DNA of 64,000 bases from an uncultured Lachnospiraceae bacterium (lineage in GTDB: Bacteria > Bacillota > Clostridia > Lachnospirales > Lachnospiraceae), in the NCBI GenBank assembly GCA_910586315.1, contig CAJUIP010000008.1, forward strand, positions 33,403 through 97,402, read 5' to 3'. Shown in pieces: positions 15,515-22,973 of the stretch. Position numbers and translations under genes: made by a program. Within the stretch, counting starts at the first letter, position 1; each line of letters opens with the position of its first letter. A model generated the notes under the pieces. It searched no databases. It was not told where the DNA came from and worked only from the letters and a program-made list of their open reading frames with translations.

Positions 15515-18163
15515 ATGAAAAGAAAACAGCTGACAGCCCTGTTCTTAAGCGCAGCCATGGTTCTTACCAACGCCGGAATCAGCTTTGGCGCACTGGATGG
15601 TCCTGAGGATGTGGGCAAGCGAGGAGAGGTTGCGGAGGGAAAGGAAGCGTGGATCACTCTCAACGCCAATGGCGGAGAGTTTCGCTTTGCCGGCGCTGAG
15701 GAGCCTGGAACCCCTGGAGTTTCCACACCAAGCAATGCCACATCAAGCGATGCCACGCCCGTTGTGGAGACATCAACGACGCTGGACGTGGGAGGTCCGG
15801 TAACAACCCCGGATGTCGACGGATATTATTATCTGCTCTTTGGGGATGCCGAGCCTGCAGCGGCCTCTGCGGAAGCCGACTGGAACGTTCTGACGGATGG
15901 TCCGGAGACAAAAAATGGTGAAATGAAATTTGCCGGATGGTATGTGAAGAAGGACGATCTGACTACCAGGCTTGAACCCGAATCCAAAATATACGGACAC
16001 GCTGATGTATACGCCAGATGGGTCAGCAACGCTAATGTTACTGTAGATGAAGGCGTAAAGGAAATGGTTCAGAATCCAGCGGTCAGCGGCCTTACCGAGG
16101 GCGTTACATTAACTTTCAATGCTCTGGAGGAGAACAAACAAAAGGATGTCCAGGCTCTTTCCGATATCGTCTCTAAGGCGGATCTCACAGCTCTTGGAGT
16201 TTCTTCTGTAGCACTGTCCAAGAATGAGAATGCTCTGGTTCAGCTGGATATTTCTGTAGACAAAGCCCAAAATGGCCCTGTAGGAATCACCATGGCGGAT
16301 CCCTTTAATGGCCAGTACGATAATATTCTGGTGATTCACTTAAATGATGGGGCAACCGCAGCGCAGGATGTACAGTATGCCGTTATGGATAAGAATGCAA
16401 ATACTCTGTCCTTTACAGCGAAAGGCTTCAGCCCTTACATTCTGGCTGCTGTGGACGGGAACATGGCCAAGATTAAGGTGGAGAATGTAAAGAACGGCGC
16501 TCTGCTTGTATACAGCTTGGAGTCCTTAAATGATGGCGGGTATAAGTATACTTATGTTCCGATCGGTGAGGAAGTGGAGATACCTGTTGGAACAGTGCTT
16601 CATGTACAGGCTCAAGGCGCTTATACTGACGATACCAACTGGGAATTGAAAGATGACGAATGCCAGGTAACTTCTGATAAAGAGACCATAAATGTCCAAA
16701 ACTGGAGCTCCTTTGAAGTTTCAGGAAATGCTGTCATCTCTGCAGAATTCGTTCAGATGGGACAGTGGGAAGTTTCTCCTGGCCGGATTCCTGCTCCTGC
16801 TGTCTATGAGGGAAAGATTACTTACTATGACGTAGAAGCTGACGGAACGAAAACGTATCGTCAGGTGTCCTTTGATACGGACAGTAGCATTTCCAATGAC
16901 AATGAACTCTTCACCCTGGAAAACGGCGTGCTGAAGAGTAAGGACATTTTACCGCTGGGTCAGTATACTCTGACGGTCAGCACAGAAGACGGCAGTTCGT
17001 TCCAGACAATTAGGATCACGGTAGGCAATATACGAATTGACATGAATCCTGATTATCTTCCGAAAGCAGGTTCCTTTGAAGCCCTTTTACAGGTTTATTT
17101 GAAGGAGAACGGTCAATGGGCTGCCAAAAACCAGTGGTCCGTGGAACTGGATCCAGACCGGAATTATGGACTGGAAGATAAATTCTCTCTGACGAACAAT
17201 GTTTTAAAGAGCAACGATACGCTTGAGTTGGGCACCTATTATCCTAATGTGCTTGTCAAGACTCCGGAGGGCGGTTCCTACCGGACCGGAATTAGCGTCC
17301 GTGTAGGCGTTACCAGCTGGTTTAGTGTTCCTGTGGCAAAATATGTGGGTAGCGACGGCGAACAAACTTATACCACTTATATTTCGAACAGTGTGGAGCG
17401 TGTCAGTACAGAAGAAGGAACTACATTTGGATCTGCAAAAGTCCAGGTGTTTGAAGGACATATTAAAGAGATTGCCATGTACGGAAATCATCCCTTTAAG
17501 GGCTGGGCTGACGAGAACGGGAAAATAGTGGAAGATGCTCAGAAACTGGAGAATAATAATAATTTTTATGCCGCTTTTGAAGGATATACTCCTGTGAAGG
17601 TGGAAACCACTGGTTCCACTGGGAAGCCTGAAGAGCCGGGCAAACCTGAGGAGCCCAATAAGCCGGGTAAACCGGGTAATACTGGAAATTCAAGCTCCAG
17701 AGACGAAGATTACAGTTCCGGAAGCTCTTCTTCCAGCGGCAGAAAAGCTGCCAAAGCCGATACGCTTTCCGGAAGCTGGAAGAAGGATGCCAAAGGCTGG
17801 TGGTTCGAGCTGTCCAATGGCGCATATGCTAAGAATCAGTGGGGCAAGATAAACAATGTATGGTATTACTTTAACGCGGAAGGTTATATGGTAACCGGCT
17901 GGCAGCAGGTTGACGGCCAGTGGTACTATCTGACAGAGGCGGAAGCAAATCAGGGTGCTATGCTTGTCGGATGGCTTTTTGACTCCAATTATAAGAAATG
18001 GTTCTATTTTGGTTCCGATGGAGTTATGCTGACCGGCTGGCAGCTGATTGGCGGCCAGTGGTATTATCTGAATACAATTTCTGATGGTATCCATGGCGCT
18101 ATGGCAGCTGATACGACCATCGACGGACACTATGTGAATGCCGACGGAGTATGGGTGCAGTAA
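15515..18163 (+). CDS. large secreted cell-wall-binding surface protein
   Basis: 882-residue exported protein. The signal peptide MKRKQLTALFLSAAMVLTNA ends near ISFGA. An N-terminal InlB B-repeat-like module (ITLNANGGEF ... KFAGWYVKKD) is interrupted by a Ser/Thr/Pro/Ala linker (about residues 68-90). The middle, about 170-620, has beta-rich repeats of unknown family, including two related SLTN/TLEN-NVLKS blocks. A second InlB-like block ends near 690; then a Pro/Gly/Glu-rich spacer and at least three cell-wall-binding repeats (GWWFELSNG, WYYFNAEGYMVTGWQ, WYYLN) fill the C-terminus. Ribosome site AAGGAGGAAAAAGG. Probably an adhesin or wall-associated protein; ligand unknown. Confidence 0.85.
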   Translation: MKRKQLTALFLSAAMVLTNAGISFGALDGPEDVGKRGEVAEGKEAWITLNANGGEFRFAGAEEPGTPGVSTPSNATSSDATPVVETSTTLDVGGPVTTPDVDGYYYLLFGDAEPAAASAEADWNVLTDGPETKNGEMKFAGWYVKKDDLTTRLEPESKIYGHADVYARWVSNANVTVDEGVKEMVQNPAVSGLTEGVTLTFNALEENKQKDVQALSDIVSKADLTALGVSSVALSKNENALVQLDISVDKAQNGPVGITMADPFNGQYDNILVIHLNDGATAAQDVQYAVMDKNANTLSFTAKGFSPYILAAVDGNMAKIKVENVKNGALLVYSLESLNDGGYKYTYVPIGEEVEIPVGTVLHVQAQGAYTDDTNWELKDDECQVTSDKETINVQNWSSFEVSGNAVISAEFVQMGQWEVSPGRIPAPAVYEGKITYYDVEADGTKTYRQVSFDTDSSISNDNELFTLENGVLKSKDILPLGQYTLTVSTEDGSSFQTIRITVGNIRIDMNPDYLPKAGSFEALLQVYLKENGQWAAKNQWSVELDPDRNYGLEDKFSLTNNVLKSNDTLELGTYYPNVLVKTPEGGSYRTGISVRVGVTSWFSVPVAKYVGSDGEQTYTTYISNSVERVSTEEGTTFGSAKVQVFEGHIKEIAMYGNHPFKGWADENGKIVEDAQKLENNNNFYAAFEGYTPVKVETTGSTGKPEEPGKPEEPNKPGKPGNTGNSSSRDEDYSSGSSSSSGRKAAKADTLSGSWKKDAKGWWFELSNGAYAKNQWGKINNVWYYFNAEGYMVTGWQQVDGQWYYLTEAEANQGAMLVGWLFDSNYKKWFYFGSDGVMLTGWQLIGGQWYYLNTISDGIHGAMAADTTIDGHYVNADGVWVQ

Positions 18164-18185
18164 ACGCTATTTCGTATGAAGAGGA

Positions 18186-18250
18186 CGGGGCTGTCTGAAA
18201 GCCCGGAGGGTTTAATTTCTCTCCGGGCGGCGGACAGCTCCGCCTTTTTG
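18186..18250 (+). terminator. terminator after the surface-protein gene
   Basis: A GC-rich hairpin: ggggctgtc pairs with gacagctcc and cccggag with ctccggg, followed by cgcctttttg. It isolates the surface-protein gene from the miaB locus. Confidence 0.85.
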
Positions 18251-18342
18251 TTTAAATCTTCCTTAATTGACAGATTTTGGGTATCAAAAGTGATTAAAAA
18301 TAACTAATTTATTACATTAAATTTACAGAATTGGTATTGTGG

Positions 18343-18371
18343 TTGCATTTTTTGCAGTTGGAGTTTATAAT
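18343..18371 (+). promoter_or_regulatory. miaB: promoter upstream of the miaB locus
   Basis: TTGCAT (18343-18348), 17 bp, TATAAT (18366-18371). It lies just before the first, diverged miaB 5' copy and is probably the original miaB promoter. The intact miaB start is now about 1.6 kb downstream, behind two toxin-antitoxin units and two hairpins. Confidence 0.65.
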
Positions 18372-18412
18372 GGTCACGGTAGAGTCCGTATGGGGAAATA
18401 AGTAAGCAGAAC

Positions 18413-18627
18413 GCTGATTATATAATGGAGAGGGAACAAAGTCAAGGGAAATCTACAACGAAGTTGATTTAGATAAAATAAATCTAAATGTGGAACCAGC
18501 CATGGAGGAATCGGACAGACAGTACTGGTTTATGGCAAAATGCCGGGAGTGGGTTCGGGACCTTGAAAAAAGAAACGGGCGGAGGCCCACGGCGTTTATT
18601 CAGACCTTCGGTTGTCCGAACGTGTGA
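18413..18627 (+). pseudogene. miaB: diverged, displaced 5' end of miaB (copy 1)
   Basis: From 18413 to 18614 this matches 19183-19402 and 19971-20190 with many substitutions and a gap. The translated remnant reads NVEPAMEESDRQYWFMAKC and then IQTFGC, clearly the MiaB N-terminus, but ends in PNV-stop where the inserted sequence begins (18615). No in-frame start is visible: ATG 18424 runs into a stop, so it cannot be translated as MiaB. It is best read as the original host 5' end, cut off by the insertion and decaying. Confidence 0.8.
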
Positions 18628-18670
18628 GTAAACAGGATTCTGAAAAGATGTTTGAAAGGGAGAAAGCTTA

Positions 18671-18910
18671 TTGCAAATCGAATATAGTAAAAATACTGCA
18701 AAATATATTAATGCTGCTGACAAGCCAACAAAAAGACGTTTGAAAGAAGCAATTGAAAAGATTCCTTTTGGAGATATTAAAAAATTACAAGGCATAGATA
18801 ATGGATATCGTTTAAGAGTTGGGGATTTAAGAGTGTTGTTTTCAATAGAAGATGATACAATATATATTGATAATATCATTCCCAGAGGGCAGGCATATAA
18901 ATGGTTATAG
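18671..18910 (+). CDS. RelE/ParE-family toxin, copy 1
   Basis: 79-residue basic protein of the RelE superfamily, ribosome-dependent mRNA endonucleases or gyrase poisons. The N-terminal MQIEYSKNTAKYINAADKPT and the block GYRLRVGDLRVLFSIEDDTI followed by IPRGQAYKWL match the RelE beta-sheet core, including the conserved Arg residues (RLRVGDLR). The start is TTG at 18671 with AAAGGGAG 9 nt upstream. The toxin precedes its antitoxin by 16 bp, the reverse of relBE order but common in clostridial pairs. Identical to 19459-19698. Markedly more AT-rich than miaB. Confidence 0.85.
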   Translation: MQIEYSKNTAKYINAADKPTKRRLKEAIEKIPFGDIKKLQGIDNGYRLRVGDLRVLFSIEDDTIYIDNIIPRGQAYKWL

Positions 18911-18926
18911 AAGTAGGTGAAAGAAT

Positions 18927-19118
18927 ATGAGTAAAGAGATGTTAAAAAATTTGATAGAATTGGTTCCGGAAAAGGATATTGATACTTTGTATAGAGTGAT
19001 TGTAAAGTTTGTGCCTGAAGTAATCCCTGAACCAGAGGAATTAGAAGCCATAAGAACCGGACGAAAAGACAGGGAAATGAACGGAACAATACCTCATGAG
19101 GCGATCGATTGGGATTAA
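18927..19118 (+). CDS. antitoxin of the RelE-type pair, copy 1
   Basis: 63-residue acidic protein following the toxin by 16 bp, with a GTAGGTGA ribosome site. It has an N-terminal helical part (EMLKNLIELVPEKDIDTLYR) and a Glu-rich C-terminus ending in HEAIDWD. No DNA-binding fold is obvious at this length. The call as antitoxin rests on size, charge and fixed pairing with the toxin. Identical to 19715-19906. Confidence 0.72.
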   Translation: MSKEMLKNLIELVPEKDIDTLYRVIVKFVPEVIPEPEELEAIRTGRKDREMNGTIPHEAIDWD

Positions 19119-19133
19119 GAAAAAAGAAGCGAG

Positions 19134-19179
19134 TACCCCGCTTGAGCCATAAGGCTGTACGGTAAAACCCCCGCTTCTT
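19134..19179 (+). terminator. hairpin after the antitoxin, unit 1
   Basis: aagaagcg (19134-19141) pairs with cgcttctt (19172-19179); inside, agcc-ataa-ggct and flanking gtac/gtac can pair. A short T-rich tail (cttcttgtt) follows. It is probably a weak terminator and lies between the miaB promoter and intact miaB. Confidence 0.55.
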
Positions 19180-19220
19180 GTTGATGATTATATGATAGAA
19201 AGGGAAAAAGTCAAGAAAAA

Positions 19221-19415
19221 ATGGATCAAGAAGCTTTGCATCATAAAGGAATTGATTTAGATAGAATAGACATCAATGTGGAACCACCCATGGAGGAACC
19301 GGCCAGACAATACTATTTCATGGCAAAATGCCGGCAGTGGGTTCGTGCGTTTAAGCAGAAAAACGGACGCTGTCCGACAGCTTCGATCCAAACCTTCGGC
19401 TGTCCGAACGTGTGA
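19221..19415 (+). pseudogene. miaB: truncated 5' end of miaB (copy 2)
   Basis: 64-codon frame identical to the first 60-odd codons of intact miaB (20009 onward), with its start and upstream bases. It runs through RQYYFMAKC and IQTFGC, then turns into PNV-stop at the junction with the second toxin unit. A short peptide could be made, but it lacks every catalytic part of MiaB. Created by the 788-bp duplication. Confidence 0.9.
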
Positions 19416-19458
19416 GTAAACAGGATTCTGAAAAGATGTTTGAAAGGGAGAAAGCTTA

Positions 19459-19698
19459 TTGCAAATCGAATATAGTAAAAATACTGCAAAATATATTAAT
19501 GCTGCTGACAAGCCAACAAAAAGACGTTTGAAAGAAGCAATTGAAAAGATTCCTTTTGGAGATATTAAAAAATTACAAGGCATAGATAATGGATATCGTT
19601 TAAGAGTTGGGGATTTAAGAGTGTTGTTTTCAATAGAAGATGATACAATATATATTGATAATATCATTCCCAGAGGGCAGGCATATAAATGGTTATAG
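19459..19698 (+). CDS. RelE/ParE-family toxin, copy 2
   Basis: 79 residues, identical in protein sequence to the toxin at 18671-18910, with the same TTG start and ribosome site. See that entry for motifs. An exact copy means the duplication is recent or kept uniform by recombination. Confidence 0.85.
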   Translation: MQIEYSKNTAKYINAADKPTKRRLKEAIEKIPFGDIKKLQGIDNGYRLRVGDLRVLFSIEDDTIYIDNIIPRGQAYKWL

Positions 19699-19714
19699 AA
19701 GTAGGTGAAAGAAT

Positions 19715-19906
19715 ATGAGTAAAGAGATGTTAAAAAATTTGATAGAATTGGTTCCGGAAAAGGATATTGATACTTTGTATAGAGTGATTGTAAAGTTTGT
19801 GCCTGAAGTAATCCCTGAACCAGAGGAATTAGAAGCCATAAGAACCGGACGAAAAGACAGGGAAATGAACGGAACAATACCTCATGAGGCGATCGATTGG
19901 GATTAA
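19715..19906 (+). CDS. antitoxin of the RelE-type pair, copy 2
   Basis: 63 residues, identical to the antitoxin at 18927-19118, and 16 bp after its toxin. Both antitoxin copies should neutralise either toxin, so the duplicated pair raises dosage rather than adding a new specificity. Confidence 0.72.
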   Translation: MSKEMLKNLIELVPEKDIDTLYRVIVKFVPEVIPEPEELEAIRTGRKDREMNGTIPHEAIDWD

Positions 19907-19921
19907 GAAAAAAGAAGCGAG

Positions 19922-19967
19922 TACCCCGCTTGAGCCATAAGGCTGTACGGTAAAACCCCCGCTTCTT
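19922..19967 (+). terminator. hairpin after the antitoxin, unit 2
   Basis: Second copy of the hairpin at 19134-19179, 42 bp before the start of intact miaB. No clear promoter is seen between it and miaB, so miaB is either transcribed by read-through or from a promoter not recognised here. Confidence 0.55.
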
Positions 19968-20008
19968 GTTGATGATTATATGATAGAAAGGGAAAAAGTC
20001 AAGAAAAA

Positions 20009-21472
20009 ATGGATCAAGAAGCTTTGCATCATAAAGGAATTGATTTAGATAGAATAGACATCAATGTGGAACCACCCATGGAGGAACCGGCCAGACAATA
20101 CTATTTCATGGCAAAATGCCGGCAGTGGGTTCGTGCGTTTAAGCAGAAAAACGGACGCTGTCCGACAGCTTCGATCCAAACCTTCGGCTGCCAGATGAAT
20201 GCCAGGGACTCGGAAAAGCTCATGGGGATTTTAGAAAAGATCGGCTATGTGCGCGGAGAAGATGAGAGATCTGACTTTGTCCTTTACAATACCTGCACGG
20301 TTCGGGAAAACGCTAATTTAAAGGTATACGGACGCCTGGGGCATTTAAACGGCCTCAAGCGGAAGAATCCCGATATGATGATTGCCCTCTGCGGCTGCAT
20401 GATGCAGGAGCCCCAGGTGGCGGAAAAAATAAAAAAGAGCTATGGACATGTGGACATTATCTTTGGTACCCACAATATTTTTAAACTGGCGGAGCTTATT
20501 TATGACCGCCTGCAAAAAAAGAAGATGGTGGTGGATATCTGGGACGGAACCGATGCCATCGTGGAGGAGCTCCCCATCGAGCGGAAATATCCCTTTAAAT
20601 CCGGCGTTAATATTATGTTTGGCTGCAACAATTTCTGCAGCTACTGTATTGTCCCCTATGTGCGGGGGCGGGAGAGAAGCCGGAATCCGGAGGATATCAT
20701 AAAAGAAATCGAGGACCTTGTGAGGGACGGGGTTGTGGAAGTGATGCTTCTGGGCCAGAATGTGAATTCTTATGGAAAAACATTAGAGGATCCTGTTTCT
20801 TTCGCAAAGCTTTTGCAGCGGGTGGAAAACATTGACGGGCTGGAGCGGATCCGCTTTATGACGTCCCATCCGAAAGATTTGTCGGATGAATTAATTGCCG
20901 TTATGAAGGAATCAAAAAAAATATGCCGTCATCTGCACCTGCCTCTCCAGTCAGGAAGCAGCCGGATTTTAAAAGAGATGAACCGGAGGTACACAAAGGA
21001 ACAGTATCTTCTTTTGGTGGATAAAATCCGTAAAGCAATTCCCGATATCTCCCTTACTACAGACATCATCGTGGGCTTTCCGGGAGAAACCGACGAGGAT
21101 TTTGAGGAGACTATGGATGTGGTAAGGAAGGTACGCTATGACAGCGCCTTTACTTTTATCTATTCCAGACGGACAGGCACCCCGGCCGCGGCCATGGAAA
21201 ACCAGGTGCCGGATGATGTGGTGAAGGTACGGTTTGACAGGCTTTTGAAAGAGGTTCAGGAAATTGCCTCGGAAGTGGTAAAACGGGATGAAAAAACCGT
21301 ACAGAAGGTGCTTGTGGAGGAGCCGGATACCCATGAACCGGGGTTTGTCACGGGCCGCCTTTCTAATAATACAGTGGTGCATTTTCCGGGAGACGCATCC
21401 CTGGTGGGAAAAATCGTGGATGTTTCTCTGGATGAAGCAAAGGGCTTTTATTATATGGGAAGCCTGAAATAA
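20009..21472 (+). CDS. miaB: tRNA-2-methylthio-N6-dimethylallyladenosine synthase
   Basis: 487-residue radical-SAM methylthiotransferase that adds a methylthio group to i6A37 of tRNAs, acting after MiaA (encoded at 27927). The N-terminal UPF0004 domain holds the cluster cysteines in TFGCQMN (about 60), NTCTVRE and CGCMMQ; the radical-SAM motif is CNNFCSYC (about 208-215); a C-terminal TRAM domain begins near 395. The first 60 codons belong to the duplicated 788-bp unit and differ from the displaced copy at 18413, so this is a chimeric gene: imported 5' end on the resident body. The ribosome site is poor (AAAGGG about 17 nt upstream). Confidence 0.95.
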   Translation: MDQEALHHKGIDLDRIDINVEPPMEEPARQYYFMAKCRQWVRAFKQKNGRCPTASIQTFGCQMNARDSEKLMGILEKIGYVRGEDERSDFVLYNTCTVRENANLKVYGRLGHLNGLKRKNPDMMIALCGCMMQEPQVAEKIKKSYGHVDIIFGTHNIFKLAELIYDRLQKKKMVVDIWDGTDAIVEELPIERKYPFKSGVNIMFGCNNFCSYCIVPYVRGRERSRNPEDIIKEIEDLVRDGVVEVMLLGQNVNSYGKTLEDPVSFAKLLQRVENIDGLERIRFMTSHPKDLSDELIAVMKESKKICRHLHLPLQSGSSRILKEMNRRYTKEQYLLLVDKIRKAIPDISLTTDIIVGFPGETDEDFEETMDVVRKVRYDSAFTFIYSRRTGTPAAAMENQVPDDVVKVRFDRLLKEVQEIASEVVKRDEKTVQKVLVEEPDTHEPGFVTGRLSNNTVVHFPGDASLVGKIVDVSLDEAKGFYYMGSLK

Positions 21473-21486
21473 ACAATAAGGAGCGT

Positions 21487-22959
21487 ATGAACATGAAACT
21501 GACATATAAGAAACTCACTGCGGTGACCGTATGCATGGCTTTTTCCCTGTGCCTGAGTTTCCATGCCCTGGCGGATCAGGGCGTGGGGCCCGGATATGAG
21601 TCGGAAGCCTCGGAGGAAGAATATGGATATCCCGGCGCGCCGGGGCAGTCGGAGGAAGATTCGAATGGTCAGGGGGAAGACTCTGGCGGTCAGGGGAAAG
21701 GAGAATCATATGCTTCCGGTGAGACGGCGGATTCTGAAGCTTCCGCTGAGGGGACTGGTACGGAAAACCAGGTGGTTTACCCTGAGGGAATGACACCCAA
21801 TACATCTTTAAACGGCGGCAATGTGGATTTAACTCCGACCAATGAGGCGGCCATCTGGGACGCGGTGGAGGTAATGGGGCAGCAGGCAAATCTTCCGACC
21901 CAGTTTACCTGGATTTCCGCAAAACTTAAGGATGGGTATCATGGAAAGCTTTCCTACCGTCCTTATGTAAACCATGGCGGATGGCTGAAATTCTATTCCG
22001 ACGGCGAACCGGCAGGAGGAACCGAGGGCTCCACGTATGTGGAGGGGATCCAGATGCATCTGACAGGGGAGGTTTCTAAAACCTATGACCTTTACTATGC
22101 GGTGACCACGGCAAACAGGGGACAGCTTGGGTTCGTGGCGGAAGGAACCATGACAGGAGCCATCAATGTGGGAGACTCCATTGTGGACCTCAAGGTGGTT
22201 TTGGTTCCTAAGGGAACCGGAGCCCCGGCCTCCACAAAGGATACATATTTTAACGAATTTTCCGGAAAAATCGGATTCAACGAGACGGCGGCTTACTGCA
22301 TGAATGAGGACGGTACGCCGTATACGGGATGGGCCGACTGGGGAATGAGACGGTACTATTTTGAAAACGGATGTACCTTAAGCGGCTGGCATTATGTGGA
22401 CGGACTTAAGTTTTTCTTCGAGGCGAACGGCGAGCTGCGCCAGGATGTGGAGGACTTAATCGGCGCCCAGGAGTCCTATATCATTAAGGTGAATAAAACG
22501 TTGAACTGCCTGACGGTCTATGCTAAAGACGGGGAAAACGGATATACCATTCCGGTGAAGGCAATGCTTACCTCTGTGGGAGATGATACCCCCATCGGAA
22601 CCTTTACCACACCAGAAAAATACCGCTGGAGACTGATGGTAAATGACACCTACACCCAGTATGCCACAAGAATCAAGGCGGGAGCCGGATTCCTGTTCCA
22701 TTCCATCACCTATGAGACGGCCAACCCCAATACATTAAATACAAACGGGTATAACGGGCTTGGCGTTGTGCGTTCCGCGGGCTGTATTCGTTTAACATGC
22801 GGCAATGCCAAGTGGATTTATGATAACTGCAAAATCGGAACTCAGGTGACCATTTACGAGGATCCCAATATTCCGTCCCCGTTTATGAAGCCATACGTGG
22901 TTCTGATTCCCAATGACCAGAGGTATGACCCGACGGACCCGAATGTGAAAGCAGAGTAA
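21487..22959 (+). CDS. L,D-transpeptidase with cell-wall-binding repeats
   Basis: 490-residue exported protein. The signal peptide ends near HALA (about residue 30), followed by an acidic Gly/Ser/Glu-rich linker to about 100. A beta-rich domain with cell-wall-binding-like repeats follows (YTGWADWGMRRYYFENG, LSGWHYVDGLKFFFE, about 275-315). The C-terminal YkuD domain (about 330-475) carries the catalytic His in FLFHSITYE and the Cys in VRSAGCIRL. It makes 3-3 cross-links or attaches proteins to peptidoglycan. It starts 14 bp after miaB with AAGGAGCG, so it may share the miaB transcript. Confidence 0.9.
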   Translation: MNMKLTYKKLTAVTVCMAFSLCLSFHALADQGVGPGYESEASEEEYGYPGAPGQSEEDSNGQGEDSGGQGKGESYASGETADSEASAEGTGTENQVVYPEGMTPNTSLNGGNVDLTPTNEAAIWDAVEVMGQQANLPTQFTWISAKLKDGYHGKLSYRPYVNHGGWLKFYSDGEPAGGTEGSTYVEGIQMHLTGEVSKTYDLYYAVTTANRGQLGFVAEGTMTGAINVGDSIVDLKVVLVPKGTGAPASTKDTYFNEFSGKIGFNETAAYCMNEDGTPYTGWADWGMRRYYFENGCTLSGWHYVDGLKFFFEANGELRQDVEDLIGAQESYIIKVNKTLNCLTVYAKDGENGYTIPVKAMLTSVGDDTPIGTFTTPEKYRWRLMVNDTYTQYATRIKAGAGFLFHSITYETANPNTLNTNGYNGLGVVRSAGCIRLTCGNAKWIYDNCKIGTQVTIYEDPNIPSPFMKPYVVLIPNDQRYDPTDPNVKAE

Positions 22960-22973
22960 AGAGAGGGAGACAC

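Larger units (their letters stand above)
18615..19402 (+). repeat. 788-bp tandem unit 1: toxin, antitoxin, hairpin, miaB 5' end
   Basis: This segment recurs directly at 19403-20190 at a constant offset of 788 bp. The encoded proteins are identical and no base difference was noticed on reading. The unit starts at the first base after ttcggttg (copy 1) and ends after ttcggctg, so the repeat boundary lies inside the codons for the TFGC motif of MiaB. Contents in order: RelE-like toxin, antitoxin, hairpin, and 220 bp of miaB leader plus 5' coding sequence. Confidence 0.93.
19403..20190 (+). repeat. 788-bp tandem unit 2: toxin, antitoxin, hairpin, miaB 5' end
   Basis: Second copy of the unit at 18615-19402. 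Its right end, after ttcggctg at 20190, continues into intact miaB (ccagatgaat), while unit 1 at the same point continues into tccgaacgtg. This is what a simple tandem duplication by unequal crossover would give. Confidence 0.93.

Noticed and set aside
18484..19089. 201-codon minus-strand open frame across the toxin-antitoxin unit, repeated at 19257-19877
   Set aside because: It is antisense to toxin, antitoxin and miaB remnant, has no clear ribosome site and exists because the sense genes avoid certain codons; duplicated only because the unit is.
20009..20190. The 788-bp duplication as a simple assembly error
   Set aside because: It cannot be excluded without reads, but the diverged third miaB 5' copy upstream (18413-18614) is independent evidence that a real insertion happened here.
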